From the NCBI RefSeq assembly GCF_000463115.2, contig NZ_AWFX01000005.1, positions 1 through 64,000 on the forward strand: DNA of 64,000 nucleotides, in the 5' to 3' direction. Under the pieces are notes generated by a model that had not been told where the DNA came from, made no database searches, and saw nothing but the letters and a program-made list of their open reading frames with translations. Position numbers and translations under genes: made by a program. Below are positions 7,715 to 17,269 of this stretch, piece after piece. Numbering within the stretch: the stretch's first letter is position 1; every line of letters starts with the position of its first letter. Source of the DNA: Franconibacter helveticus LMG 23732 (GTDB lineage: Bacteria; Pseudomonadota; Gammaproteobacteria; Enterobacterales; Enterobacteriaceae).

Positions 7715-9400
7715 TCAGGCGGTATTGTTACCCGTGCGGCGCGCTTCGTCACGCAGTTCTCGCCGCAAAATTTTGCCGACGTTGGATTTTGGCAGCTCCT
7801 CACGGAACTCAACCAGCTTCGGCACCTTGTAGCCTGTAAGGTGACGACGGCAGAAGGTGATCAGCGCCTCTTCGCTGAGCGTGGCATCTTTCTTCACCAC
7901 GAAAATCTTCACGGTTTCGCCGCTCACGCCCGCAGGCACCCCCACTGCCGCCACTTCCTGCACGCCGCTGTGCTGCATTACCACATCTTCAATCTCGTTA
8001 GGATAGACGTTAAAACCCGAGACCAGGATCATATCTTTTTTACGATCGACGATGCGCATGAAACCCTGCTCGTCCATGACCGCGATATCACCCGTGTGAA
8101 GCCAGCCGTCTTTGATGATTTCATCCGTCGCATCCGGACGCTGCCAGTAGCCCAGCATGACCTGCGGCCCTTTAACGCACAGTTCGCCCGGCTGGCCCGG
8201 CTCCACTTCGCGCCCTTCGTCATCCACCAGCTTCACTTCCGTCGACGGCACCGGCAGGCCGATGCTGCCGCTGTGGTAGTCAATATCGTGCGGGTTAACG
8301 CTCACCAGCGGCGCGCACTCCGTCAGGCCGTAGCCCTCCAGCAGATACTGGCCAGTGAGTTTGACCCAGCGCTCCGCCACGGCATGCTGCACCGGCATGC
8401 CGCCGCCAGCGGAAAGGTGCAGCGTGGAGAAATCGAGCTGCTGGAAATCCTTGTTATTGAGCAACGCATTGAACAGCGTGTTTACCCCCGTCATGGCGGT
8501 AAAAGGGTATTTTGAAAGCTCTTTCACCAGGCCCGGGATATCGCGCGGGTTGGTAATCAGCACGTTCTGCCCGCCCAGCTCGATAAACAGCAGGCAGTTC
8601 ATCGTCAGTGCGAAGATGTGGTAAAGCGGCAGCGCAGTGATAACCAGCTCTTTGCCCCGGTGCAGCAGCGGTCCGTAAGTGGCGTTGACCTGCTCCAGGT
8701 TCGCGAGCATGTTGCGGTGCGTCAGCATCGCCCCTTTCGCAACGCCAGTGGTGCCGCCGGTGTATTGCAGGAACGCGAGATCTTCGGGCAATATTTCAGG
8801 CTTCACATATTGCAGGCGATAACCGGCGTGCAGAGCGCGACGAAATGAAATGGCGTCCGGCAAGTGGTATTTCGGCACCAGTCGCTTCACATATTTCACA
8901 ACGAAGTTGACGAGCGTGCCTTTCGTGGCGGAAAGCTGGTCGCCCATACGGGTCAATATGACATGCCTGACCTGGGTTTTATCGACCACTTTTTCCAGCG
9001 TGTGGGCAAAGTTAGAGACGATAACAATGGCGCTGGCGCCGCTGTCGTTAAGCTGATGTTCCAGCTCGCGGGGCGTATAGAGCGGGTTAACGTTAACGAC
9101 AATCATGCCGGCGCGCAAAATGCCGAACAGCGCCACCGGGTATTGCAGCAGGTTTGGCATCATCAGCGCGACGCGGTCCCCTTTTTGCAGGCCCAGACCC
9201 TGTTGCAGGTAGGCGGCGAAGGCGCGGCTGCGCTCTTCGAGCTTACGGAACGTCATCACCTCGCCCATATTGATAAACGCCGGCTGGTCGGCGTAGCGGG
9301 TGCAGGAGTGCTCAAACAGCTCAATCAGGGATTGATAACGATCGGGATTGATTTCTGCCGGAACGTCGGCCGGATAACGGTTAAGCCAAACCTTCTTCAA
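7715..9400 (-). CDS. fadD: Long-chain acyl-CoA synthetase FadD
   Basis: A 561-residue AMP-forming enzyme that activates imported long-chain fatty acids to acyl-CoA at the inner membrane; these are both beta-oxidation substrates and FadR effectors. ATP/AMP motifs: [12 protein letters not shown] and YGLTECAP, with the family signature DGWLHTGD and a C-terminal [13 protein letters not shown] with the catalytic Lys. I place the start at TTG 9398-9400: it has the Shine-Dalgarno AGAGGTGA at good spacing and gives exactly the E. coli length. An in-frame GTG-ATG 36 bases upstream is weaker. Confidence 0.96.
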   Translation of the reverse strand: MKKVWLNRYPADVPAEINPDRYQSLIELFEHSCTRYADQPAFINMGEVMTFRKLEERSRAFAAYLQQGLGLQKGDRVALMMPNLLQYPVALFGILRAGMIVVNVNPLYTPRELEHQLNDSGASAIVIVSNFAHTLEKVVDKTQVRHVILTRMGDQLSATKGTLVNFVVKYVKRLVPKYHLPDAISFRRALHAGYRLQYVKPEILPEDLAFLQYTGGTTGVAKGAMLTHRNMLANLEQVNATYGPLLHRGKELVITALPLYHIFALTMNCLLFIELGGQNVLITNPRDIPGLVKELSKYPFTAMTGVNTLFNALLNNKDFQQLDFSTLHLSAGGGMPVQHAVAERWVKLTGQYLLEGYGLTECAPLVSVNPHDIDYHSGSIGLPVPSTEVKLVDDEGREVEPGQPGELCVKGPQVMLGYWQRPDATDEIIKDGWLHTGDIAVMDEQGFMRIVDRKKDMILVSGFNVYPNEIEDVVMQHSGVQEVAAVGVPAGVSGETVKIFVVKKDATLSEEALITFCRRHLTGYKVPKLVEFREELPKSNVGKILRRELRDEARRTGNNTA

Positions 9401-9473
9401 TGCGTCACCTCTGAAAATCGTATTCGTCGTCATCACAACCCCGCAGCATTAAACATGTTTTTAACATTATTTT

Positions 9474-9490
9474 AACTCAGCGTACCAGTT
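9474..9490 (-). promoter_or_regulatory. FadR operator upstream of fadD
   Basis: On the minus strand AACTGGTACGCTGAGTT closely follows the FadR consensus and the E. coli fadD operator as remembered (AGCTGGTATGATGAGTT). It lies 74 bases upstream of the fadD start, consistent with repression by FadR relieved by acyl-CoA. Confidence 0.8.
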
Positions 9491-9555
9491 TATTAATTAA
9501 GCTGATTTCAGGTTGCGAAGCGCGTCACTAATTATTTTTGTTATGGATTACAAAC

Positions 9556-9587
9556 AAATAAACAGCGGACCGGCCGCTGTTTATTTT
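9556..9587. terminator. yeaY terminator (long hairpin)
   Basis: A perfect 13-base-pair stem AAATAAACAGCGG / CCGCTGTTTATTT with a 5-base loop, between the yeaY stop and the fadD promoter. It can act in both directions because each arm ends in T-rich sequence. Confidence 0.75.
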
Positions 9588-9605
9588 TATTTAAAATTCA
9601 GTCTG

Positions 9606-10184
9606 TTACTCGGTTACGATGGTCTGCACCGGCGCCGGGCCGGGGTTGTACCAGACGCCGGGACCATAACCCCAGGGACGGTAATAAGGCCCCCAGAACC
9701 AGGGATCGACAGGCTGCGGCGGCATCATGACCTGCTGCGTCACGCGCCAGCGCTTAAAGCCGTTCACCTGCATCACCATATATTTATAAGCGGCGTCGCC
9801 TACTTTGCCTTCGGCAGTGCCGGTTATCGGCCCCACCACGGTGATAAGCTGGTTGCGGTAGTCAACCGGGTCGAGGAACGTGTTAACGTCGGCGTAGATG
9901 CGCCCGCGCGAAGGCTGGCCGAGCAGCGGCCGCGCCCCTTCGTCCAGCGGCACGGTGGCTATTTCAAGCCGGGTTTTTCCCTGCTCGTTTTTCACGTTAA
10001 CCACTTTGCCGCCGAAGCGCGCTTCCTGACCCACATAGAGCTGCGGCGCGTTCATCACCCGCGCCAGATCCTGCTGCGGCGTTGGGCTGGTGCCTTTAAT
10101 GGCATCCGGCACGCTGACGCAACCACTCAGGGCCAGCGCGGCGAACAGCGCCAGCCAGCCCCCTCTTTTTATTTGTTTCGCCAT
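9606..10184 (-). CDS. yeaY: Slp-family outer membrane lipoprotein YeaY
   Basis: A 192-residue lipoprotein of the Slp family. The signal peptide [22 protein letters not shown] ends in the lipobox LSGC with the lipidated Cys at 22; the following Val-Ser suggests outer-membrane sorting. The body is the Slp beta domain ([23 protein letters not shown]...). The C-terminal tail is Pro/Trp/Tyr/Gly-rich ([21 protein letters not shown]). In E. coli yeaY is a sigma-E target; function is unclear, but the relative Slp stabilises the envelope in stationary phase. tsaB lies 36 bases upstream and is probably co-transcribed. Confidence 0.92.
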   Translation of the reverse strand: MAKQIKRGGWLALFAALALSGCVSVPDAIKGTSPTPQQDLARVMNAPQLYVGQEARFGGKVVNVKNEQGKTRLEIATVPLDEGARPLLGQPSRGRIYADVNTFLDPVDYRNQLITVVGPITGTAEGKVGDAAYKYMVMQVNGFKRWRVTQQVMMPPQPVDPWFWGPYYRPWGYGPGVWYNPGPAPVQTIVTE

Positions 10185-10220
10185 ACCGCAACTCCTTAAC
10201 CCAGCGGCTACGCTGAGTGA

Positions 10221-10916
10221 CTATTCTCTGCCGGGCAGTTTTTTCCACGCCACTTCGTTACGCAGATAAACCGGCTCGGCGTTTTCAACCGCGACGGTGC
10301 GGCCCGCAGTGAAAAGCTCACACGCCAGCGGCAGCATATCTTCCGCGGCCGGCAGCAGCGTGTCGCCGTCGCGTAGCGTCAGAGTGCTCCCCTGGGCCAG
10401 ATCCGGCCACGCCGGCCAGCCCGTGCCCACGGTAGCCCATTCGCCATCCAGCTGCTTCAACCGTTCGGCAACCGCTTCGGGTTTCAGTACCGCTTCTGTC
10501 TCTTCGCCATGCCAGACGCCCTGTTCATCGCGCTGGTATTCGCCCCAGTAAACTTCGCCCATCCGGGCGTCGATGGCGGCGAGCACGCGGGTTGCGCCGG
10601 TTTTACGCCAGGCGCCCTGCGCCATGGTGGCGAGCGTCGAAACGCCGATCATCGGCAGGTTCGCGCCCAGTGCCAGCCCCTGCGCAATGCCGATGCCAAT
10701 ACGCACGCCGGTGAAGCTGCCCGGCCCGCGGCCAAAGGCCAGCGCGCTGAGTTCAGACAACGAGACGCCGCTCTGGTTCAGGATCTCGCGCACCAGCGGC
10801 AGAATGCGCTGGGTGTGTTCACGTGGACAAAGTTCAAAATGGGCATGGGTGGCACCGTCGTCCCACAGCGCGGCCGAACAGGCCTCGGTGGCGGTATCAA
10901 TGGCCAGAATTCGCAT
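10221..10916 (-). CDS. tsaB: tRNA t6A biosynthesis protein TsaB
   Basis: A 231-residue ASKHA-fold partner of TsaD in the TsaBDE complex that makes threonylcarbamoyl-adenosine at position 37 of ANN-decoding tRNAs. The N-terminal [14 protein letters not shown] phosphate-binding-type loop and [22 protein letters not shown] are family signatures. The length matches E. coli. It is essential in E. coli. It lies between yoaA and yeaY on the same strand. Confidence 0.97.
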   Translation of the reverse strand: MRILAIDTATEACSAALWDDGATHAHFELCPREHTQRILPLVREILNQSGVSLSELSALAFGRGPGSFTGVRIGIGIAQGLALGANLPMIGVSTLATMAQGAWRKTGATRVLAAIDARMGEVYWGEYQRDEQGVWHGEETEAVLKPEAVAERLKQLDGEWATVGTGWPAWPDLAQGSTLTLRDGDTLLPAAEDMLPLACELFTAGRTVAVENAEPVYLRNEVAWKKLPGRE

Positions 10917-10984
10917 AGCTAAGTTGCACTCTCGCGAGTTATCTATTCAAAAAAGGCGCGCATCTTACCATAGTCTGGCATAAA

Positions 10985-12895
10985 TTACTGCGCGCCGCCG
11001 TCGGCCAGAAAGCGCGCCGCCTGTTGAATGTCGCGGGTTCGCGGCGTCGGCGGCAGGCTTTTCAGGAAGACCGCGCCGTAAGGGCGCATCACCAGCCGGT
11101 TATCGCAAATCACCAACACGCCCCGGTCGTCGACGTCGCGAATCAGTCGCCCTACGCCCTGCTTCAGGGTGATGACGGCATCCGGGAGTTGCACTTCGTC
11201 AAAGGGGTCGCCGCCGCGCAGGCGGCAATCTTCCATACGGGCTTTAAGCAGCGGATCGTCCGGCGAGGTAAACGGCAGCTTGTCGATAATAACCAGCGAC
11301 AGCGCGTCGCCGCGCACATCCACCCCTTCCCAGAAGCTGCTGGTCGCCACCAAGAGCGCGTTGCCCGCTGTAACGAACTGCTCAAGCAACTGCCCCTTGC
11401 TGGTTTCGCCCTGCAACAGCACCGGCAGAGAGAGCGTGGCGCGGAATTGTTCCGCCAGCTCGCGCATCATGGCGTGGGAGGTACAAAGCATAAAGCAGCG
11501 GCCGTTGTTGGCTTCAATAAGCGGTCGCAGCATCGCCGCCAGCGCCCGGCCGGCATGAGGCTGGTTCGGCAGCGGCAGGCCGCGCGGCACGCAAAGCAGC
11601 GCCTGGCGGGCATAGTCAAAGGGGCTTTGCAGCAGCAGGGTTTTCGCCCCGTCAATGCCAAGCCGCGCCGTAAAATGGCGCAGGTCGTCGTTCACCGACA
11701 GCGTCGCAGAGGTAAACACCCAACTGCCCGCTTTCTGCGCCATTACCTCGGTAAACTTATCCGCGACCGTAAGCGGCGTCAGCGCGAGCGTAAAATGACG
11801 GGAATTACATTCATACCAGTAGCTGTAGCCCGGCTTGTTGAACTCCTTGAGGCGCTTGAGGCGGGCGCGATACAGCGTGGCGCGCTCAAAAGCGGCGTCC
11901 AGCAAAGCCGAGCGGCCAAGCGACAGCTTCGCCACGTCGTAGCACAGTTCCAGCGCGTCATCGAGCAGCAAAAGCGCGCGCTGGATGGCGGTATCGGCCA
12001 GCAGTTCGCGCAGGTTACCGCGAAAGCCCGGCTCGCCAAGCTGCATGCGAAAATCCTGCGTGCTCTGGGCCAGGCGATCGGCGCATTTTTGCAGTTGCTG
12101 GGTATCTTTTACCTCAGTGCGGTAAGCGATAGTAATGTCTTTGGCGAGATCGAGCAGCTGGCGGCTGGAAAGCGACTGGCCGAAATACTGGCTGGCGATA
12201 TCGGGAAGCTGGTGCGCCTCATCGAAGATCATGACTTCCGCTTCGGGGATAAGCTCCGCGAACCCGCTCTCTTTTACCACCATGTCGGCGAGAAACAGGT
12301 GGTGGTTTACCACCACGATATCGGCATCCATCGCTTTTTTACGCGCTTTCACCACGAAGCAGTCTTTATAAAGCGGACAGTCGCTGCCAAGACAGTTGTC
12401 GTTGGTGCTGGTGACAAGCGGCCAGACGGCGGCATCTTCCGCCACCTGACCGCAGGTGCTGATATCGCCGTCTATCGTCTCATTCGCCCAGCCGCGCAGC
12501 TTAATGACGTCGCCCAGCGTCTGCACGGGCAAATCGCCGCCCGCCAGCGCCTGCTGTTCGAGCCGTTCAAGACAAAGGTAGTTGGAACGCCCTTTCAGCA
12601 GCGCAAGCTTGCCTTTATATTCCAGCGCCCGCGCCACGGTTGGCAGGTCGCGGCTGTAGAGCTGGTCCTGTAACGCTTTCGAACCGGTGGAGATAATCGC
12701 TTTTTTGCCGGCGCGCAAGGCGGGCGCGAGGTAGGCATAGGTTTTCCCGGTGCCGGTGCCTGCTTCCACCACTAAGGGTTCGGCGGCGCTGATAGCCGCT
12801 GTTACCGCATCGGCCATCAGGCGCTGCGGCTCGCGAGGCTTAAAGCCCGGTATCGCTTTGGCTAACTGGCCATCTGCTGCAAAATCGTCCGTCAC
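10985..12895 (-). CDS. yoaA: XPD-family DNA helicase YoaA
   Basis: A 636-residue superfamily 2 helicase related to DinG and XPD, which acts with the Pol III chi subunit (HolC) at stalled forks in E. coli. Walker A is EAGTGTGKTYAYLAPA, the DEAH box is IFDEAHQLPD, and the C-terminal motif VI is QGVGRLIRD. Four Cys for the Fe-S cluster lie between motifs Ia and II (CLERLEQ..., CGQ..., CLGSDCPLYKDC). The start is GTG giving MTDDFAADGQLAKAIPGFKPR. It is divergent from yoaB. Confidence 0.96.
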   Translation of the reverse strand: MTDDFAADGQLAKAIPGFKPREPQRLMADAVTAAISAAEPLVVEAGTGTGKTYAYLAPALRAGKKAIISTGSKALQDQLYSRDLPTVARALEYKGKLALLKGRSNYLCLERLEQQALAGGDLPVQTLGDVIKLRGWANETIDGDISTCGQVAEDAAVWPLVTSTNDNCLGSDCPLYKDCFVVKARKKAMDADIVVVNHHLFLADMVVKESGFAELIPEAEVMIFDEAHQLPDIASQYFGQSLSSRQLLDLAKDITIAYRTEVKDTQQLQKCADRLAQSTQDFRMQLGEPGFRGNLRELLADTAIQRALLLLDDALELCYDVAKLSLGRSALLDAAFERATLYRARLKRLKEFNKPGYSYWYECNSRHFTLALTPLTVADKFTEVMAQKAGSWVFTSATLSVNDDLRHFTARLGIDGAKTLLLQSPFDYARQALLCVPRGLPLPNQPHAGRALAAMLRPLIEANNGRCFMLCTSHAMMRELAEQFRATLSLPVLLQGETSKGQLLEQFVTAGNALLVATSSFWEGVDVRGDALSLVIIDKLPFTSPDDPLLKARMEDCRLRGGDPFDEVQLPDAVITLKQGVGRLIRDVDDRGVLVICDNRLVMRPYGAVFLKSLPPTPRTRDIQQAARFLADGGAQ

Positions 12896-13018
12896 ACTAC
12901 CCCCTGGTTAAATTGCCAGTGATTATGTCAGGGCCGCTTACCTTTCGCCAGCCGAAGAGGTGACGACGGCGATGGAGTATGCCAGGCTTGCGGCGAATCT
13001 TATGAAAAGGAAAATGTC

Positions 13019-13363
13019 ATGACGATTAAGCGAATCAACCCGGAAGCGCGCTGGTCCGACGCGGTTATCCATAATCAGACGTTCTATTACACGGGCGTGC
13101 CGGAAAATCTCGATGCTGATGCCTGGGAGCAAACCGTCAACGTGCTGTCGCAGATTGACGAAGCGCTGAAGGCGCAGGGCAGCGATAAAACGCAGCTGAT
13201 TGATGCAACCATTTTTCTGGCCGACGGCGACGACTTCGCCGCCATGAACCGCGCGTGGGATGAGTGGGTAGTGGCAGGACATGCGCCGGTGCGCTGCACG
13301 GTGCAGGCGAAGCTGATGAACCCGGCTTATAAAGTTGAAATTAAAATTATCGCCGCCGTATAA
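13019..13363 (+). CDS. yoaB: RidA-family protein YoaB
   Basis: A 114-residue member of the RidA/YjgF/YER057c superfamily, whose archetype deaminates reactive enamine/imine intermediates. The C-terminal APVRCTVQAKLMNPAYKVEIKIIAAV carries the conserved Arg-Cys pair of the ligand pocket. YoaB is a divergent subgroup and its substrate is unknown. AAGGAAAATGTC before the ATG gives the RBS. It is convergent with yoaH across a shared terminator. Confidence 0.93.
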   Translation: MTIKRINPEARWSDAVIHNQTFYYTGVPENLDADAWEQTVNVLSQIDEALKAQGSDKTQLIDATIFLADGDDFAAMNRAWDEWVVAGHAPVRCTVQAKLMNPAYKVEIKIIAAV

Positions 13364-13390
13364 AAAAACGCGGGTCGCCCCGCGTTATTC
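13362..13390. terminator. yoaB/yoaH bidirectional terminator
   Basis: AACGCGGG-TCGC-CCCGCGTT hairpin flanked by A7 on the left and a T-rich right arm, between the convergent yoaB and yoaH stops; it overlaps the last codons of yoaH. Confidence 0.8.
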
Positions 13391-13570
13391 GTCTTCTTCT
13401 TCATCCTCAAAACGGGCGACGATACGGTCGCCCTGATGGCTGGCGCGGATCTCATCCGCCACCTGCGCAATAGCCTGTCCGCTACTCAGCCCCTGGGACA
13501 TCAGTTCCTGAATGCGTTCGACCGCTTTTTGCTGCTGCTCGTGCGTCAGCGAAGGTAAACCTGCAAACAT
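13385..13570 (-). CDS. yoaH: UPF0181 family protein YoaH
   Basis: A 61-residue UPF0181 protein starting [24 protein letters not shown], with an acidic tail [13 protein letters not shown]. It is helical and cytosolic, of unknown function, two residues longer than the E. coli protein at the acidic end. It is divergent from pabB and convergent with yoaB. Confidence 0.92.
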   Translation of the reverse strand: MFAGLPSLTHEQQQKAVERIQELMSQGLSSGQAIAQVADEIRASHQGDRIVARFEDEEEDE

Positions 13571-13656
13571 CGTTAACTCCTGTTACATTGCTGCCGTTAA
13601 TTATTTCACGCCGCGAGGGCGGACGCCAGACGTCGCTCCGTGGCATAGCGGTGTAG

Positions 13657-15030
13657 ATGTCGATGAAAACCCACTCCTCCCCCACCCTGCTTACGCTCCC
13701 CTGGCGCCGCGATGCGCTGCTTGACTATTTCGCCCCGCTAAGCGGTAAGCCCTGGGCGATGCTGCTGCACTCCGGCTTTGCCGAACACCCGCACAACCGG
13801 TTCGATATTCTTGTGGCGCAACCGCTGGCGACGCTTGAAACGCGCGGGCAAGAAACGACGATATGCCGCGCGGGCGTTTGTGAAACTACAGGTGACGACC
13901 CGCTGGCATGCCTTCAGCGCGAACTGGAAAGCCTCGGCCTCTCTCCTGAGCCTCACCCGGCGCTGCCTTTTCTGGGAGGCGCCCTTGGGCTGTTCGGCTA
14001 CGATCTCGGACGCCGTTTCGAGAAACTGGCGCAACAAGCGCAGGCAGACGTTCACGCCCCCGATATGGCGGTGGGCCTCTATGACTGGGCGCTTATCGCC
14101 GATCATAAGCTTGAGCGCCTGACGCTGGTTTGTCACGGCGACGCGCAGGCGCGGCTTGACTGGCTTGAAGCGCAAAAGCCAGCGCATGCCGCGCCGTTTC
14201 GTCTTACCAGCCCCTGGCGGGCGAACATGACGCGCGAGGAGTATGGCGAAAAATTCCGCCGCATACAGGCCTGGCTGCTGAGCGGCGATTGCTACCAGGT
14301 CAACCTGGCGCAGCGTTTTCAGGCCAGCTATGAAGGGGACGAGTGGCAGGCCTTTATCACGTTGAATAACGTTAACCGCGCGCCTTTCAGCGCCTTTTTG
14401 CGCCTGCCTGAGCACGCCATCCTGAGCCTTTCGCCGGAGCGTTTTATCTGGCTTGAGCAAAATGCGATTCAGACGCGGCCTATTAAGGGCACGCTGCCGC
14501 GCCTCGCCGATGCGCAAGCGGACGAAAAACAGGCGCAAAGGCTGGCGACCTCGCCGAAAGATCGCGCTGAGAACCTGATGATTGTCGACCTGCTGCGTAA
14601 CGATATAGGCCGCGTGGCGGTACCTGGCAGCGTGCGGGTGCCGGAACTGTTCGTCGTCGAACCTTTCCCGGCGGTGCATCACCTGGTGAGCACCATTACC
14701 GCGACCTTGCCTGCAAACCTGCACGCGACCGACCTGCTGCGCGCGGCGTTCCCGGGCGGTTCGATCACCGGCGCGCCTAAAGTGCGGGCAATGGAAATCA
14801 TCGAAGAGCTGGAGCCGCAGCGGCGCAACGCCTGGTGCGGCAGCATCGGCTATATCAGTTGTTGCGGCAACATGGACACCAGCATCACCATTCGTACCCT
14901 TACGGCGCAAAACGGCGAGCTTTACTGCTCCGCAGGCGGCGGCATTGTGGCGGACAGCGACGAGTCTGCGGAATATCAGGAAACTTTTGATAAAGTTAAT
15001 CGTATTCTGCGCAACCTTGAGGAGGAATGA
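13657..15030 (+). CDS. pabB: Aminodeoxychorismate synthase component I
   Basis: A 457-residue enzyme that, with the PabA glutamine amidotransferase, aminates chorismate to 4-amino-4-deoxychorismate for folate synthesis. It shows the chorismate-binding fold: [10 protein letters not shown] in the N-terminal half, [32 protein letters not shown], the PIKGTLPR motif with the Lys typical of PabB, and the [19 protein letters not shown] active-site signature. Two starts are possible, ATG 13657 or ATG 13663 (MKTHSSP, as in E. coli MKT...); neither has a strong RBS. Its stop overlaps nudL. Confidence 0.96.
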   Translation: MSMKTHSSPTLLTLPWRRDALLDYFAPLSGKPWAMLLHSGFAEHPHNRFDILVAQPLATLETRGQETTICRAGVCETTGDDPLACLQRELESLGLSPEPHPALPFLGGALGLFGYDLGRRFEKLAQQAQADVHAPDMAVGLYDWALIADHKLERLTLVCHGDAQARLDWLEAQKPAHAAPFRLTSPWRANMTREEYGEKFRRIQAWLLSGDCYQVNLAQRFQASYEGDEWQAFITLNNVNRAPFSAFLRLPEHAILSLSPERFIWLEQNAIQTRPIKGTLPRLADAQADEKQAQRLATSPKDRAENLMIVDLLRNDIGRVAVPGSVRVPELFVVEPFPAVHHLVSTITATLPANLHATDLLRAAFPGGSITGAPKVRAMEIIEELEPQRRNAWCGSIGYISCCGNMDTSITIRTLTAQNGELYCSAGGGIVADSDESAEYQETFDKVNRILRNLEEE

Positions 15031-15608
15031 TGCAGCCGACGGAACTGACGCTGGACACGTTTTTATCTCGCTTTCAACTGCTGCGCCCGACAGTTAATCA
15101 CGCATCGCTTAATCAACGCCAGGCGGCGGTGCTGGTGCCGATAGTGCGCCGTCCTGAGCCGGGGCTATTGTTGACCCAGCGCTCGGCGAAGCTTCGCAAG
15201 CATGCAGGCCAGGTCGCTTTTCCGGGCGGCGCGGTGGACGCGACCGACGCCTCGCTGATTGCCGCGGCGCTTCGCGAAGCGCACGAAGAGGTGGCCATTT
15301 CGCCACAAGCCGTTGAGGTTATCGGCGTGCTGCCGCCCGTGGACAGCGTGACCGGCTTTCAGGTGACGCCGGTGGTTGGGATTATTCCGCCAGATTTGCA
15401 TTACCATGCGAGCGAAGATGAAGTGGCGGCGGTGTTTGAAATGCCGCTTGCCGAAGCGCTGCGGCTGGGACGTTATCATCCGCTGGATATTCATCGCCGG
15501 GGCAACAGTCACCGCGTCTGGCTCTCCTGGTATGAACACTATTTTGTCTGGGGAATGACGGCGGGCATTATTCGTGAGCTGGCTCTCCAGATTGGCTTCA
15601 AACCCTGA
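15027..15608 (+). CDS. nudL: Nudix hydrolase NudL
   Basis: A 193-residue Nudix hydrolase, probably hydrolysing CoA or related pyrophosphates (the YeaB/NudL group is annotated as CoA pyrophosphatase). The Nudix box is [23 protein letters not shown], with the helical REAHEEV core and a preceding UPF0035-type [21 protein letters not shown]. The start overlaps the pabB stop in ATGATG; GAGGAGG gives a strong Shine-Dalgarno, so expression is coupled to pabB. Confidence 0.95.
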   Translation: MMQPTELTLDTFLSRFQLLRPTVNHASLNQRQAAVLVPIVRRPEPGLLLTQRSAKLRKHAGQVAFPGGAVDATDASLIAAALREAHEEVAISPQAVEVIGVLPPVDSVTGFQVTPVVGIIPPDLHYHASEDEVAAVFEMPLAEALRLGRYHPLDIHRRGNSHRVWLSWYEHYFVWGMTAGIIRELALQIGFKP

Positions 15609-15778
15609 CTATCATTGTGTGTAAGATTTTGCGATCCGCAGCACTTTATTAGGTTAACTGGCGTTATGCATTAGTATAATTCATGTGAATAGTTAACAGT
15701 GCAGAACAATAACCTCTTACACTATGCGCAGTTTTCACATCGTCATTGCGCAACAATGACCCTGTCAGGAGTTAGAGA

Positions 15779-17143
15779 GTGATTAGTATATTCGACATGT
15801 TTAAGGTGGGCATTGGTCCCTCCTCTTCCCATACCGTAGGCCCGATGAAGGCCGGGAAGCAGTTCGTCGATGATCTGGTCGAAAAAGGATTACTCGAAGA
15901 CGTTACCCGCGTTGCGGTGGACGTCTACGGTTCCCTGTCGCTGACCGGCAAAGGGCACCATACGGATATCGCCATTATTATGGGCCTCGCGGGCAACGAG
16001 CCGGCGACGGTGGATATCGACGCCATTCCCGCTTTTATTCGCGACGTAGAAGCCCGTGGTCGCCTGCTGCTGGCGCAGGGGCGTCGTGAAGTCGATTTCC
16101 CGAAAGACAACGGCATGCGTTTTCACAGCGATAACCTCTCGCTGCATGAGAACGGCATGCAAATTCACGCATTCAGCGGCGACAAGCTGGTATACAGCAA
16201 AACCTATTACTCCATCGGCGGCGGGTTTATTGTCGATGAAGAGCACTTTGGCAAAGACGCCGCCAGCGAAGTGACCGTGCCTTACGGGTTTGATTCCGCC
16301 AAAGCGTTACTGGCGCACTGCCGCGAAACGGGGCTTTCTCTCTCCGGCCTGGTTATGCAAAACGAACTGGCGCTGCACAGCAAAAAAGAGATTGAAGACT
16401 ATTTCGCGAATGTCTGGCAGACCATGCGCGCCTGTATCGATCGCGGCATGAATACCGAAGGCGTGCTGCCTGGACCGCTACGCGTGCCGCGCCGCGCCTC
16501 TGCGCTGCGCCGTATGCTGGTCTCAAGCGACAAACTCTCTAACGACCCGATGATCGTGGTTGACTGGGTGAACATGTTCGCGCTGGCGGTGAATGAAGAA
16601 AACGCCGCAGGCGGACGCGTAGTTACCGCCCCTACTAACGGCGCCTGCGGCATCGTTCCGGCGGTGCTGGCTTATTACGATCACTTTATTGAATCCGTCA
16701 GCCCCGATATTTATATCCGCTATTTCCTCGCAGCGGGCGCTATTGGCGCGCTCTACAAGATGAACGCCTCTATTTCCGGCGCGGAAGTGGGTTGCCAGGG
16801 CGAAGTGGGCGTGGCGTGCTCTATGGCTGCCGCAGGCCTTGCCGAGCTGCTTGGCGCCAGCCCGGAACAGGTATGCGTGGCGGCGGAAATTGGTATGGAA
16901 CATAACCTTGGCCTGACGTGCGACCCGGTCGCGGGCCAGGTGCAGGTACCGTGCATTGAGCGTAACGCTATTGCTTCCGTGAAGGCGATAAACGCCGCGC
17001 GCATGGCGATGCGCCGCACCAGCGAGCCGCGCGTTTCGCTCGATAAAGTTATCGAAACCATGTACGAAACCGGTAAAGATATGAACGCCAAATACCGCGA
17101 AACGTCGCGCGGGGGTTTGGCCATCAAGGTCCAGTGCGACTAA
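15779..17143 (+). CDS. sdaA: L-serine deaminase 1
   Basis: A 454-residue iron-sulfur L-serine ammonia-lyase converting L-serine to pyruvate and ammonia. The [4Fe-4S] cysteines are visible in [17 protein letters not shown] and [10 protein letters not shown]; the N-terminal domain carries the serine-binding [11 protein letters not shown]. The start is GTG (as in E. coli), with AGGAG upstream. It is followed by an intrinsic terminator. In E. coli it is repressed by Lrp; I did not mark a site in the 170-base upstream gap. Confidence 0.97.
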   Translation: MISIFDMFKVGIGPSSSHTVGPMKAGKQFVDDLVEKGLLEDVTRVAVDVYGSLSLTGKGHHTDIAIIMGLAGNEPATVDIDAIPAFIRDVEARGRLLLAQGRREVDFPKDNGMRFHSDNLSLHENGMQIHAFSGDKLVYSKTYYSIGGGFIVDEEHFGKDAASEVTVPYGFDSAKALLAHCRETGLSLSGLVMQNELALHSKKEIEDYFANVWQTMRACIDRGMNTEGVLPGPLRVPRRASALRRMLVSSDKLSNDPMIVVDWVNMFALAVNEENAAGGRVVTAPTNGACGIVPAVLAYYDHFIESVSPDIYIRYFLAAGAIGALYKMNASISGAEVGCQGEVGVACSMAAAGLAELLGASPEQVCVAAEIGMEHNLGLTCDPVAGQVQVPCIERNAIASVKAINAARMAMRRTSEPRVSLDKVIETMYETGKDMNAKYRETSRGGLAIKVQCD

Positions 17144-17151
17144 TTTTACTT

Positions 17152-17180
17152 AAGCGCCGCGCCAGCGGCGCTTTTCTTTT
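17152..17180 (+). terminator. sdaA terminator
   Basis: AAGCGCCGC-GCCA-GCGGCGCTT stem followed by TTCTTTT, eight bases after the sdaA stop. Confidence 0.85.
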
Positions 17181-17269
17181 GTTTGCCCGTCACGTTCTCT
17201 ACGCGAACCCTTCTACACTTGCTATGTTATTAATCACCTTCAGCCAGTTCTCTTAAGGGGCAACCAGGG

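Noticed and set aside
11024-12673. A 549-codon open frame on the plus strand opposite yoaA
   Set aside because: It mirrors yoaA with its full set of helicase motifs; GC-rich third positions leave the antisense frame open. Similar antisense frames opposite prc (31132-32568), ptrB (45635-47182), yoaE (18988-20172) and zwf (53549-54565) are rejected for the same reason.
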